A stretch of 64,000 nucleotides of DNA from Calothrix anomala FACHB-343. Lineage in GTDB: Bacteria > Cyanobacteriota > Cyanobacteriia > Cyanobacteriales > Nostocaceae. Made by a program: the position numbers and the translations under genes. This document shows, in pieces, positions 18,701 to 26,103 of this stretch. The notes below the pieces were generated by a model. The model was not told the DNA's origin. It did no database searches and saw nothing but the letters and a program-made list of their open reading frames with translations. The DNA lies in the NCBI RefSeq assembly GCF_014696435.1, contig NZ_JACJQG010000007.1, positions 1-64,000 on the forward strand, in the 5' to 3' direction. Each line of letters starts with the position of its first letter. The stretch's first letter is position 1.

Positions 18701-19604
18701 AACTTTAGATTTAATTGAAGAAAATAAAGGGTATCGGGTTGATCCAGATGAAATTACTGGGCAAGAAAGAAAAGCGCAAAAAATATTAGCTAAAGGCGAA
18801 CATACCACTTTACCTAAAGATGTAAAAAAGGCTTATGATTTATTAGAAGCTGGGGAATTAGAAGGAGTATTTCAGTTAGAATCTTCAGGGATGAAGCAGA
18901 TAGTTAGAGATTTAAAACCTTCTAATATTGAAGATATTTCCTCAATTTTAGCACTTTATCGCCCAGGCCCTTTAGATGCAGGATTGATTCCTAAGTTTAT
19001 TAACCGCAAACATGGCCGGGAAGAAATCGATTATGAAACGGAAATTTTAGAGCCAATATTAAATGAAACCTATGGAATCATGGTGTATCAAGAGCAAATT
19101 ATGAAAATTGCTCAAGATATGGCTGGATATTCCCTGGGCCAAGCTGACTTATTGCGTCGCGCGATGGGTAAAAAGAAAGTTTCCGAGATGCAAAAGCAGC
19201 AAGAAAAGTTTATTGATGGTGCGACTAAAAACGGCGTGAAAAAGCAAGTAGCTGAAAAGTTATTTGACGATATGTTGAAGTTTGCCGAATATTGTTTAAG
19301 CTACGATACACCAGTTTTAACAGTAGAATATGGCTTAATTTCCATTGGGGAAATTGTCGAGAAACAATTGGCATGTAGCATATATAGTGTTAATAAAAAT
19401 GGCAATGTTTATACTCAACCTGTAGCACAGTGGCATAATCGCGGTCAACAAGAAGTATTTGAATATTGTTTAGAAGATGGTTCGATAATTCGGGCGACAA
19501 AAGACCATAAATTTATGACTACTGATGGAGAAATGTTAGCGATTGATGAAATTTTTGAAAAAGAATTGGATTTGTTACAGGTTCAGCAATTACCAGAATG
19601 TTAA
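15729..19604 (+). CDS. dnaE: DNA polymerase III alpha subunit, N-terminal part, with two inteins
   Basis: This gene encodes the N-terminal portion of the replicative polymerase. The PHP domain opens with [16 protein letters not shown] and [10 protein letters not shown]. The catalytic palm shows GPGRG, SAAGS and [14 protein letters not shown] large insert of 414 residues lies between GPGRG and SAAGS and has all intein features (see 16836-18077). The reading frame ends 103 residues into a second intein that begins after KFAEY, the split-DnaE intein site of cyanobacteria. The host sequence therefore ends at FAEY and must be joined by protein trans-splicing to a DnaE-C product encoded elsewhere; none is present in this window. 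I chose ATG 15729, with TGGAG 6 nt or more upstream, rather than ATG 15711. Confidence 0.95.
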   Translation: MSFVPLHIHSDYSLLDGASQLPELVDRAIALGMKAIALTDHGVMYGAVELIKTCRSKNIKPILGNEMYIINGDIEKQERRPRYHQIVLAKNTKGYKNLVKLTTISHLKGVQGKGIFSRPCINKELLKEYHEGLIVTSACLGGEIPQAILSGRPDAARKVAQWYKDVFGDDYYLEIQDHGSQEDRIVNVEVIKIAKELSIKFVATNDSHYISCFDVEAHDALLCIQTGKLISEDNRMRYSGTEYLKSAEEMKLLFRDHLPDDVIAEAIATTEEVADKVEPYQIMGEPRIPNYPIPSGHTADTYVEEVAWQGLLERLNRKSRNEVDRVYKERLEYELKMLQQMGFSTYFLVVWDYIKFARDNNIPVGPGRGCVLADTKVMLASGEQVNIKDVQIGQQVITHLGNILPVTNKHEYPCDEEIVKIEVANEELYLTKDHKIWAVKTDECTVMGVKQANVCKPSCTRYCSVKPYQNYQLKWIEAGKLRKNDFVVFPRVQSAEEEIVFDLLDFVESKSYLKFDREFIWYEIGTNHLITKKIPRYILFNADLAKILGYYIAEGWSRLGERECAIGFGLHKDEINYAEEICHLINQVFGLESKIVPHPEKKSLQVISYSRIVGEFLANLCGKGANHKHIPTDIITKGKSEYTRILIAYLFRGDGHPGTKDKTINLKYTTTSSNLASQLRLLLARFGYWASIIKRPKQKVNWSPEYSVKLAGKQLLDWNSDFMDFPIGVKIQKFYRNDSFYVDENYIYLKIRDKKTLNYNGYVYDISVPGDTSYIGNSIAIHNSAAGSLVAYAMRITNIDPVHHGLLFERFLNPERKSMPDIDTDFCIEKRDQVIDYVTEKYGADRVAQIITFNRLTSKSVLKDVARVLNIPYGESDKMAKMIPVVRGKPTKLKVMISDETPEPEFKARYDNEPHVRHWVDMAMRIEGTNKTFGVHAAGVVISADPLDEIVPLQRNNDGSVITQYFMEDLESMGLLKMDFLGLRNLTLIQKTLDLIEENKGYRVDPDEITGQERKAQKILAKGEHTTLPKDVKKAYDLLEAGELEGVFQLESSGMKQIVRDLKPSNIEDISSILALYRPGPLDAGLIPKFINRKHGREEIDYETEILEPILNETYGIMVYQEQIMKIAQDMAGYSLGQADLLRRAMGKKKVSEMQKQQEKFIDGATKNGVKKQVAEKLFDDMLKFAEYCLSYDTPVLTVEYGLISIGEIVEKQLACSIYSVNKNGNVYTQPVAQWHNRGQQEVFEYCLEDGSIIRATKDHKFMTTDGEMLAIDEIFEKELDLLQVQQLPEC
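16836..18077 (+). other. Cis-splicing DnaE intein with LAGLIDADG homing endonuclease
   Basis: The insert of 414 residues starts with Cys ([15 protein letters not shown], block A) and ends IHN followed by Ser of the host ([13 protein letters not shown]). Block B is [10 protein letters not shown] with the conserved His. Two dodecapeptide LAGLIDADG-type motifs are visible: [12 protein letters not shown] and [13 protein letters not shown], so a DOD homing endonuclease is embedded. Block F is [15 protein letters not shown]. The insertion site interrupts the highly conserved polymerase loop GPGRG|SAAGS. Acidic residues remain in both dodecapeptides (Glu and Asp), so the endonuclease may be active. 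Confidence 0.94.
19293..19601 (+). other. Split DnaE intein, N-terminal half
   Basis: The last 103 residues begin [14 protein letters not shown], directly after the host residues KFAEY. They carry block B ([13 protein letters not shown]) and end with [13 protein letters not shown]. The length and sequence closely match the known N-half of the trans-splicing DnaE intein of Nostoc-type cyanobacteria, about 102 residues. The C-half of about 36 residues should be fused to the front of DnaE-C elsewhere in the genome. Confidence 0.96.
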
Positions 19605-19962
19605 TTTTTGTCGGCTTGAGTGCTTTATCGGATTTTATATTAGGTAAATGGCACGAAAGCGCCATTAAACCGGAGAATTAACAATGCTGGGGCGTGCCCT
19701 GAGCGAAGTAGAAGGGCACGAGCATAATTAATACAATAGTTTATAGAAATATTTCACTGAATTTTCTCGTATTTTAGAAAAGCATTGGCGTATCCCGTCG
19801 TAGATATCGCCTTTTTTACTCAAAGTTAGCGTTAAAAACCTAAAACTGTGTAGGTTGGGTTGAGGAACGTAGACGCGGAGCGGCTTCCCGCAGGGTAACC
19901 CAACATTTTCGCCGCTTCGAGTCTAGAACATGACGGTTGAGGTTTAAAACGAGAATGTTCCT

Positions 19963-20130
19963 GTTTTGAAGGCGAAGTTTCATATTCCAAACGAGAACGT
20001 TGGTGTTCGGAAGGCGAAGTTTCATGTTCCGAACGAGAATGTTCCTGTTCGGAAGGCGAAGTTTCATGTTCCGAACGAGAATGTTCCTGTTCCAAACGAA
20101 AACTTTCCTGTTCTCAACGAGAATGTTCTC
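19963..20130. repeat. 42-bp minisatellite
   Basis: Units starting GTTCGGAAGGCGAAGTTTC recur at 20005 and 20047, with a diverged unit at 19963 and degenerate continuation after 20089. The spacing is exactly 42 bp, so several frames stay open on both strands and give repetitive artificial-looking proteins. The rest of 19605-20208 holds short dispersed repeats (GTAGGTTGGGTTGAGGAACG and a GGGCGTGCCCT palindrome) and no gene. Confidence 0.8.
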
Positions 20131-20208
20131 GTTTGCAAGGCGAAATGAGGAGATAATTGCCCCAACTTTCAGGTTATTTTAAGGATTATGGGGCAATTAT
20201 CCGTAAAT

Positions 20209-20475
20209 TTACTGCTCTGCTTGTTCTATTATCTTTAATAGTTTTTCTTTAGTTTGCTTGGCGAATTGAATGCTGGTGATAGTAGCCAGTGCGCCACCTC
20301 CTGCTGCGAGGCTGGCTTCGGATACTTTGTTGAAATACAGCAAACCTACACCGCCTAAAGTCATCATGGCAGAAGCGGCGGTGACACTCAAAGCTAAATT
20401 GAAGGTTAACTTTGCTTGTCTTAATAGTTCTTGCATAAATTCTGCTTTTAAATTTTGATGATTATGATTTTGCAT
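20209..20475 (-). CDS. Small two-TM protein, TRADD-N-associated TM type
   Basis: The 88-residue protein has an N-terminal polar segment (MQNHNHQNLKAEF), two hydrophobic helices (about residues 25-48, LALSVTAASAMMTLGGVGLL, and about 56-72, LAAGGGALATITSIQF) and a basic/acidic tail. This pattern matches the small cyanobacterial two-TM proteins described next to or fused with TRADD-N and STAND conflict proteins. Here it is divergent from an HTH-STAND ATPase gene across 212 bp. It could be a membrane effector or anchor of that system; this is inferred from architecture and position only. Confidence 0.6.
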   Translation of the reverse strand: MQNHNHQNLKAEFMQELLRQAKLTFNLALSVTAASAMMTLGGVGLLYFNKVSEASLAAGGGALATITSIQFAKQTKEKLLKIIEQAEQ

Positions 20476-20687
20476 TTTTAGACTCCTGAATATTTCTTGC
20501 TAGGATTTGTATATGGGTATCCTAATCAAGAAAATTTAGGTATTCCAGGGCAAATAGATTCAATTAATCTTGATTATCTGCCCTCTAATTTAGGGCAATT
20601 AGGGTTACTTGCAAAACCTCTCTGCCCTATACAGTAAAATTTAATATTGTTTATCCTTTTATTAGTTTTATTTCTATTTAAAAATTT

Positions 20688-22067
20688 ATGATGCTTGATT
20701 CCAATAAAGTAAAGGCTAGTGAAGAGGGTAAAACTCGGCTCAGAGAAGCCATGAAGCAAGCAAAATTGACTCAAGAAGAATTAGCAGAACAAGCTAAAGT
20801 AAGTGTTGACACTATTAAACGGCTGCTTGGTACTAAACCTGCGCCTAATGGAGTCGAAAGATGGAATGTGAAGAATATTGCGAAAGTTTTAAACATTAGC
20901 CCGTTAGATATAATTCACCATCAAGACTGGAATCAACACCTGCAATTACCACAAGAATTTGAACCGCTAATTAAAGAAAAGATTCGCTCGTTTTGTGGGC
21001 GAGCATTTGTATTTAAAGAGTTTGCAGATTTTCTCAAAAAATATCCCAAGGGGTATTTTACCGTAATCGGTGATGCTGGGATGGGGAAAAGTGCTATAGC
21101 AGCCAAGTATGTTTACGATCGTCAGGCAATTTGTTATTTTAATGTCTTGCAAGATGGGCGTAATCGCCCGGAGTTATTTCTTAAAAGCATTCGTCAACAG
21201 CTAATTAATCGCTACCAGTTAGAAAATGCTGAGAATGATGATTTATCAGCTTTGTTAGTTAAAGCTAGTAGCAAAATTCCTGATGGTGAAAACTTGGTGA
21301 TTGTGGTTGATGCTTTGGATGAAGTAGAACAAGAACCAGGCGGAGAAAATATTTTATATTTGCCTAAGACTCTACCAGATAAAGTTTATTTTTTGCTGAC
21401 GAGGCGGCGCTATGAACCCAGTAAAAAGCGTTTATATACTGAAGGTGTCGAACAAGTAGAGTTAGATTTAACAGCAAGTCAGTATATTGAATTCAGTCGT
21501 GATGATATTCAAGAATATATTCGCTTCATTCTCAACCATGATAAAGAGTGGAAAGATGGTTTGAGGAAGTGGATGCAAGAACGAAATATTGCTGATAAAA
21601 CTTTTATTGAGCAGGTGGCAGAGAAAAGTGAAAATAACTTTATGTATCTGCGCTATGTTTTACCAGCCATTGCGCGGGGTTTTTATAATGACTTGAGTTT
21701 AACGCAATTACCAGATGGTCTTCAGCAATATTATCAAACCCACTGGGCAAGGATGGGGATGAATAAGAAAGATGAAGAGATTAAAGTAATTATTTTGTTT
21801 ATTTTAGTGGAGATTGGCACGCCCATACCTTGTGAAATGATTGCTAAGATTGCTGGTAAAGAGGAGTTTGAGGTGCAAAAAGTTTTAGATGACTGGGTAG
21901 AGTATTTGAAAAAACAGAATATAGAAGGAGATGATTGTTACAGCATCTATCACGCCAGTTTTTTAGATTTTCTCCAAGCGCAAAGAGCATTGCAAGCCAA
22001 GCGACAGCTATTTACAGAGGTGAATCAACGAATTGTTGATTATTGGGATAGGATTATGCAAAATTAG
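20688..22067 (+). CDS. HTH-STAND (NACHT-like) ATPase lacking its sensor domain
   Basis: The 459-residue protein has an N-terminal Cro/CI-type helix-turn-helix (residues about 16-75: LTQEELAEQAKVSVDTIKRL), then a STAND NTPase. Walker A is GDAGMGKSA (128-136) and Walker B is LVIVVDALDEVEQ. YLPKTLPDKVYFLLTRR is the sensor-type strand after it. A winged-helix part follows, and the protein ends right after CYSIYHASFLDFLQAQRAL. In related cyanobacterial STAND proteins this point is followed by an alpha-helical linker and WD40 repeats; here these are in the next gene, 134 bp downstream. STAND proteins act as ligand-triggered switches in conflict, apoptosis-like or signalling systems. Confidence 0.85.
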   Translation: MMLDSNKVKASEEGKTRLREAMKQAKLTQEELAEQAKVSVDTIKRLLGTKPAPNGVERWNVKNIAKVLNISPLDIIHHQDWNQHLQLPQEFEPLIKEKIRSFCGRAFVFKEFADFLKKYPKGYFTVIGDAGMGKSAIAAKYVYDRQAICYFNVLQDGRNRPELFLKSIRQQLINRYQLENAENDDLSALLVKASSKIPDGENLVIVVDALDEVEQEPGGENILYLPKTLPDKVYFLLTRRRYEPSKKRLYTEGVEQVELDLTASQYIEFSRDDIQEYIRFILNHDKEWKDGLRKWMQERNIADKTFIEQVAEKSENNFMYLRYVLPAIARGFYNDLSLTQLPDGLQQYYQTHWARMGMNKKDEEIKVIILFILVEIGTPIPCEMIAKIAGKEEFEVQKVLDDWVEYLKKQNIEGDDCYSIYHASFLDFLQAQRALQAKRQLFTEVNQRIVDYWDRIMQN

Positions 22068-22201
22068 TCAGATGTAGGGTGTGTTATGCCGCAGGCTAAC
22101 GCACCTTAATTCTTTTTTGGTCATTAGCGTTAGGAAAAAAGTTGTTGGTTGTTGGGTTTCGTTCCTCAACCCAACCTACAGATTGAAAAATATAAAATGA
22201 A

Positions 22202-23908
22202 ATGGTCGAAACAACTAATAAATCTTTATCTAAAAAGTCTTACATTCCCAAAGCTTATCTGGGCAGGTATCCTTATAATCTGATCAACTCTGGAAATTTC
22301 GAGAAGTATTACCAAACCCTGACTGATTTTGATTTCATTTATGCCAAACTTAATCACCCTGAGTTTGGAGTGCAATCGTTAATTGAAGATTATGATTTGA
22401 TTGATAATGCTGAAACCTGTGAGAAATTCAAAACTCTGAAATTGCTTCAAGACGCATTAAGACTATCAGCCCATGTTTTAGTAACAGATAAGCAGCAATT
22501 AGCGAGTCAATTGCACGGCAGGTTACTACATAAGAAAATGCCAAAGGATATTCAGGCATTATTGAGACAAATTCAGCAACAGACAACTACCCCTTGGCTG
22601 TGTCCCGTAACCCCAAGCTTAACGCCACCAGGGGGAAGCTTAATCCGCACCCTCAGTGGTCATCGTAACTCAGTAAATGCGATCGCCGTTACTGCCGATG
22701 GTCAACGGGTGATTTCTGCTTCCCTTGACAACACCCTCAAAGTCTGGAATCTGCAAACAGGAGCAGAACTGTTCACCCTCATGGGTCATAGTGACGATGT
22801 AAATGCGATCGCCCTTACCCCCAATGGCAAACAGGTGATTTCCGCATCTGATGACAAAACCCTCAAAGTCTGGAATCTGGAGACAGGGAAAGAACTGTTC
22901 ACCCTCAGAGGTCATAGTGACTGGGTAAATGCGATCGCCCTTACCCCCGATGGCCAACAGGTGATTTCCGCATCCCGTGACTCTACCCTCAAAGTCTGGA
23001 ATCTGGAGACAGGGAAAGAACTGTTCACCCTCAGAGGTCATAGTGACTGGGTAAATGCGATCGCCCTTACCCCCAATGGCCAACAGGTGATTTCCGCATC
23101 TGATGACAACACCCTCAAAGTCTGGAATCTGAACACAGGGAAAGAACTGTTCACCTTCAGAGGTCATAGTTCCGTTGTAAATGCGATCGCCCTTACCCCC
23201 AATGGCCAACAGGTGATTTCCGCATCCCGTGACTCTACCCTCAAAGTCTGGAATCTGCAAACAGGAGCAGAACTGTTCACCCTCAGTGGTCATAGTTCCG
23301 TTGTAAATGCGATCGCCCTTACCCCCAATGGCCAACAGGTGATTTCCGCATCTGATGACAACACCCTCAAAGTCTGGAATCTGAATATAGTGAAAGAACT
23401 GTTCACCTTCAGAGGTCATAGTGACATTGTAAATGCGATCGCCCTTACCCCCAATGGCAAACAGATGATTTCCGTATCCCATGACAACACCCTCAAAGTC
23501 TGGAATCTGGACACAGGGAAAGAACAGTTCACCCTCAGAGGTCATAGTAACTCGGTAAATGCGATCGCCCTTACCCCCAATGGCCAACAGGTGATTTCCG
23601 CATCCCATGACAACACCCTCAAAGTCTGGAATCTGGACACAGGGAAAGAACAGTTCACCCTCAGAGGTCATAGTAACTCGGTAAATGCGATCGCCGTTAC
23701 TGCCGATGGTCAACGGGTGATTTCTGGTTCCCGTGACAACACCCTCAAAGTCTGGAATCTGAAGACAAGGAAGGTAATTGCCACTTTTACAGGCGATTAT
23801 CCCATTTTGTGCTGTGCAGTTGCACCCAATGGCGTGACAATTGTGGCGGGGGATTCTTCAGGAATGGTGCATTTTTTGCAGGTTGAAAACACAGAGAATA
23901 ATTCGTAA
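22202..23908 (+). CDS. WD40-repeat protein, separated sensor half of a STAND protein
   Basis: The 568-residue protein starts with about 150 residues of alpha-helical linker (LTDFDFIYAKLNHPEFG, LRLSAHVLVTDKQQLASQLH, PSLTPPGGSLIRTL) of the kind that joins NACHT and WD40 parts in single-chain cyanobacterial STAND proteins. Nine near-identical 42-residue WD40 units follow (residues 154-531), each with VNAIA...DxTLKVWNL, then one degenerate unit, enough for a beta-propeller. The previous gene encodes the matching HTH-ATPase half. The 134-bp gap contains two short dispersed repeats (GTAGGGTGTGTTATGCCG and GTTGGGTTTCGTTCCTCAAC). No strong Shine-Dalgarno is visible. The two halves probably still interact. 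Confidence 0.85.
   Translation: MVETTNKSLSKKSYIPKAYLGRYPYNLINSGNFEKYYQTLTDFDFIYAKLNHPEFGVQSLIEDYDLIDNAETCEKFKTLKLLQDALRLSAHVLVTDKQQLASQLHGRLLHKKMPKDIQALLRQIQQQTTTPWLCPVTPSLTPPGGSLIRTLSGHRNSVNAIAVTADGQRVISASLDNTLKVWNLQTGAELFTLMGHSDDVNAIALTPNGKQVISASDDKTLKVWNLETGKELFTLRGHSDWVNAIALTPDGQQVISASRDSTLKVWNLETGKELFTLRGHSDWVNAIALTPNGQQVISASDDNTLKVWNLNTGKELFTFRGHSSVVNAIALTPNGQQVISASRDSTLKVWNLQTGAELFTLSGHSSVVNAIALTPNGQQVISASDDNTLKVWNLNIVKELFTFRGHSDIVNAIALTPNGKQMISVSHDNTLKVWNLDTGKEQFTLRGHSNSVNAIALTPNGQQVISASHDNTLKVWNLDTGKEQFTLRGHSNSVNAIAVTADGQRVISGSRDNTLKVWNLKTRKVIATFTGDYPILCCAVAPNGVTIVAGDSSGMVHFLQVENTENNS
22661..23794 (+). repeat. Nine tandem 126-bp WD40-coding repeats
   Basis: Nine in-frame DNA units of exactly 126 bp carry very few differences. 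Each unit contains a HIP1 site (GCGATCGC) at the same place, in the VNAIA codons. Variation is concentrated at a few codons: the pair after His-Ser (DD, DW, SV, DI, NS), the residue in SAS(L/D/R/H)D and LE/LN/LQ/LD in the last strand. High DNA identity implies recent duplication or gene conversion. Confidence 0.92.
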
Positions 23909-23949
23909 TTCGTAATTCGTAATTCGTAATTGAGAAACTACACAATATA

Positions 23950-24513
23950 CTAGTGACTGAGAATTTCGTTGACGCTAATATTTACATCGGGGAAACTTGG
24001 AATTGATAAAGTTTGACCGCTAGCGAACTTTTGCATAAACTGATATCCTGCGGCGGTGGGTTGTTGATAAACTTCGACAATTTGCTTGTTAATATCTACT
24101 AACCAAACTTCAATTATGTTTGCTTCTGCATATAAAGGAATTTTCTGTTCTCGGTCATACTCAATAGTTGAATCAGCTACTTCAATTAATAAAAAAATAT
24201 CCTGGGGTTGGGGGTGAGCAGTGGCGTAAAAATCATCACGGGGTTTAAGTAAGGCTACATCTGGCTGAGGTTGTGAGTTATCGTTTAGTTCCACAGGGTC
24301 TTGAATAGCAATGAGAACCCTATCCCTTAACTTAGTAGACAAGAGTTTGTTTAAGCATTTCACACAAGCAGCGTGTTTAGTTCCAATAGGCGACATCTCA
24401 ATAATTTCTCCCCGTATCAATTCCACTCGGTCATCTTCTGTGAGAATACCTGACTCAAGCATTTTATGATATTGCTCAACTGTGAATTTCCGTCTTAATA
24501 ACTGCACAGTCAT
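23950..24513 (-). CDS. Uma2 family (DUF820) putative endonuclease
   Basis: This is a canonical Uma2 protein of 187 residues, using ATG 24513, which has GGAGG 5 nt upstream. Blocks are RRKFTVEQYHKMLESGIL, DDRVELIRGEIIEMSPIG, PQPDVALLKPRDDFY, DIFLLIEVADSTIEYDRE and KIPLYAEANIIEVWLVD, with the Asp, Glu and Lys of the PD-(D/E)XK-like fold. It sits between the WD40 gene and the second STAND ATPase gene but on the opposite strand. Uma2 genes are abundant and often lie in variable regions. Confidence 0.93.
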   Translation of the reverse strand: MTVQLLRRKFTVEQYHKMLESGILTEDDRVELIRGEIIEMSPIGTKHAACVKCLNKLLSTKLRDRVLIAIQDPVELNDNSQPQPDVALLKPRDDFYATAHPQPQDIFLLIEVADSTIEYDREQKIPLYAEANIIEVWLVDINKQIVEVYQQPTAAGYQFMQKFASGQTLSIPSFPDVNISVNEILSH

Positions 24514-24558
24514 GACTACCTCCACTGTTGCCTCATCTTATAATTATTCCTCACAATT

Positions 24559-25668
24559 ATGAATTCACCACCCAAACCACCTACTACCATCAATTCCAGA
24601 GGACATCCCCCAGAGTTTGAGCAAATTATTCAAGCCAAAAGCCATAATTTTATCGGTCGTGAATTTGTATTTACAGCGATTGATGAATTTATTAAGCGTT
24701 ATCGCCGGGGTTACTTCACCATCACAGGCGCACCCGGTAGCGGTAAAAGTGCAATTCTCGCCAAATATGCAACAGATAATCCTCATGTTGTCTATTACAA
24801 CGTTGAAGTTGAGGGTAAAAATCGCGCTGAGGAATTTATTAACAATATTTGCACTCAACTTATAGAGATTTTTGCTATTGATAATTTACCTGTAGAGACA
24901 TTCCAGCTAACATCTCTACATCAATTAATCCAAAAAATCAGCGATGAGTTAGCACCTGAGCAAAAATTAATCATTACTATTGATGGCTTAGACCGCATTG
25001 ACCGTAGTAATCAATCTCCTGGGACAAATTTATTTTATCTTCCCCGATATCTGCCAGATAAAGTTTATTTCCTCCTCACCCGCCGACCTTTTTTAAAAGA
25101 GAAATCGGGTTTATTAATAGAAACACCATTCCAAACTCTAAATTTAGCCGAATACCCCGCAGAAAATCAGCAAGATATCCAAAGATATATTCAACAATTT
25201 ACCCTTCGGCTACGCTCAGGGTTAAATCATGAATATATACAAGCTTGGTTAAATCATCAGCATATCAACGAGCAAGAATTATGTAATATTCTGGCTACTA
25301 AATCGGCAAATAATTTTATGTATATTAGCCAAGTTTTAACTGCTATGGCTGAAGGTTTTGATGCAGAATCTTTTGATTTAAATCAACTGCCAACAGGTTT
25401 AGAAACATATTATCAACAGCATTGGCAACAAATGAAGGCTGCAAATCAAGATGAGGAATTGAGCCAAGCTGTGTTGAATATTTTAGTTAAACAACAGCAG
25501 CCGCTATCTGTAGCAGCCATTGCTGAATTAATTAATGCGGATGAATTTGATATTGAGGAAGTGTTAGAAAGTTGGTTTGAGTTTTTAATTCAAGAAGATA
25601 TTGCCGGGGAAGAATATTATAGTTTTTATCATCATAGTTTCCGGGAATGGTTGGCAAATAAAGTTTAA
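24559..25668 (+). CDS. Second STAND (NACHT-like) ATPase, no HTH and no sensor
   Basis: The 369-residue protein is a paralogue of the ATPase at 20688-22067. It has the same lead-in (FIGREFVFTAIDEFIKRYRR), Walker A GAPGSGKSA, Walker B LIITIDGLDRID, and NLFYLPRYLPDKVYFLLTRR. It lacks the N-terminal helix-turn-helix and stops after EYYSFYHHSFREWLANKV, at the same domain boundary as the first ATPase. No WD40 or TPR gene follows; the next 430 bp are repeats. It may work with the nearby WD40 protein, or be a truncated relic that keeps an intact NTPase core. Confidence 0.82.
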   Translation: MNSPPKPPTTINSRGHPPEFEQIIQAKSHNFIGREFVFTAIDEFIKRYRRGYFTITGAPGSGKSAILAKYATDNPHVVYYNVEVEGKNRAEEFINNICTQLIEIFAIDNLPVETFQLTSLHQLIQKISDELAPEQKLIITIDGLDRIDRSNQSPGTNLFYLPRYLPDKVYFLLTRRPFLKEKSGLLIETPFQTLNLAEYPAENQQDIQRYIQQFTLRLRSGLNHEYIQAWLNHQHINEQELCNILATKSANNFMYISQVLTAMAEGFDAESFDLNQLPTGLETYYQQHWQQMKAANQDEELSQAVLNILVKQQQPLSVAAIAELINADEFDIEEVLESWFEFLIQEDIAGEEYYSFYHHSFREWLANKV

Positions 25669-25727
25669 ATTGTGTTGGCGATACATCAATATATATTCTA
25701 CTCGGATTTCTCACCACACCTCGAATG

Positions 25728-25830
25728 GAGGAGTAATGAGTAGTGAGTAAGGAGTAATGAGTAATGAGTAAGAATGCGCCTGTTGCTCTCTTACTTATTA
25801 CTCATTACCCATTACTTATTACTCATCATC
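25728..25830. repeat. Heptamer-type repeats (GAGTAAT units)
   Basis: Imperfect copies of GAGTAAT and its inverse ATTACTC line up in this gap, forming a loose inverted pair around 25730-25770 and 25790-25825. They belong to the STRR class. Confidence 0.6.
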
Positions 25831-25883
25831 AAACGCTTCATAAGCTTGTGAGAAATGCGGGTCTAGAGGGCATGGTAGTGCCC

Positions 25884-26060
25884 ATTGGTGTTAACTTAAG
25901 CTCAAAACCTTTCTCTATCTCGTTTCCAGCCTCCGGCTGGAAATGCGTATTGCGAGGCTCCGCCTCTCAAGCTGATAAATTGAGGCGGAGCCTCAGGATC
26001 ATCGCTCCCACGCAGAGCATGGGAGCCAGTCAGGATAAGGGTTTTGCGTTAAGTTGATAC
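25884..26060. mobile_element. MITE-like element, family A, copy 2
   Basis: The ends are GGTGTTAACTTAAGC and CGTTAAGTTGATAC, slightly diverged from copy 1. The internal hairpins CCAGCCTCCGGCTGG and GAGGCTCCGCCTC are present. It is flanked by a split palindrome (GGGCATGGTAGTGCCCA on the left, TGGGCAGTGCCATGCCCC on the right). Confidence 0.75.
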
Positions 26061-26103
26061 AGGTGGGCAGTGCCATGCCCCTACAAATTGGTATAAAATT
26101 CTC

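Noticed and set aside
19832-20182. Several repetitive frames on both strands (for example HSRSEHETSPSE and VPNENVPVRKAKF repeats)
   Set aside because: They come from the 42-bp minisatellite, which is open in several frames. None has a ribosome-binding site, and their ends run into dispersed repeats.
22670-23713. Long antisense frame of 347 residues opposite the WD40 gene
   Set aside because: It exists only because the 126-bp coding repeats lack stops in one antisense frame. The plus-strand reading gives a clear WD40 protein.
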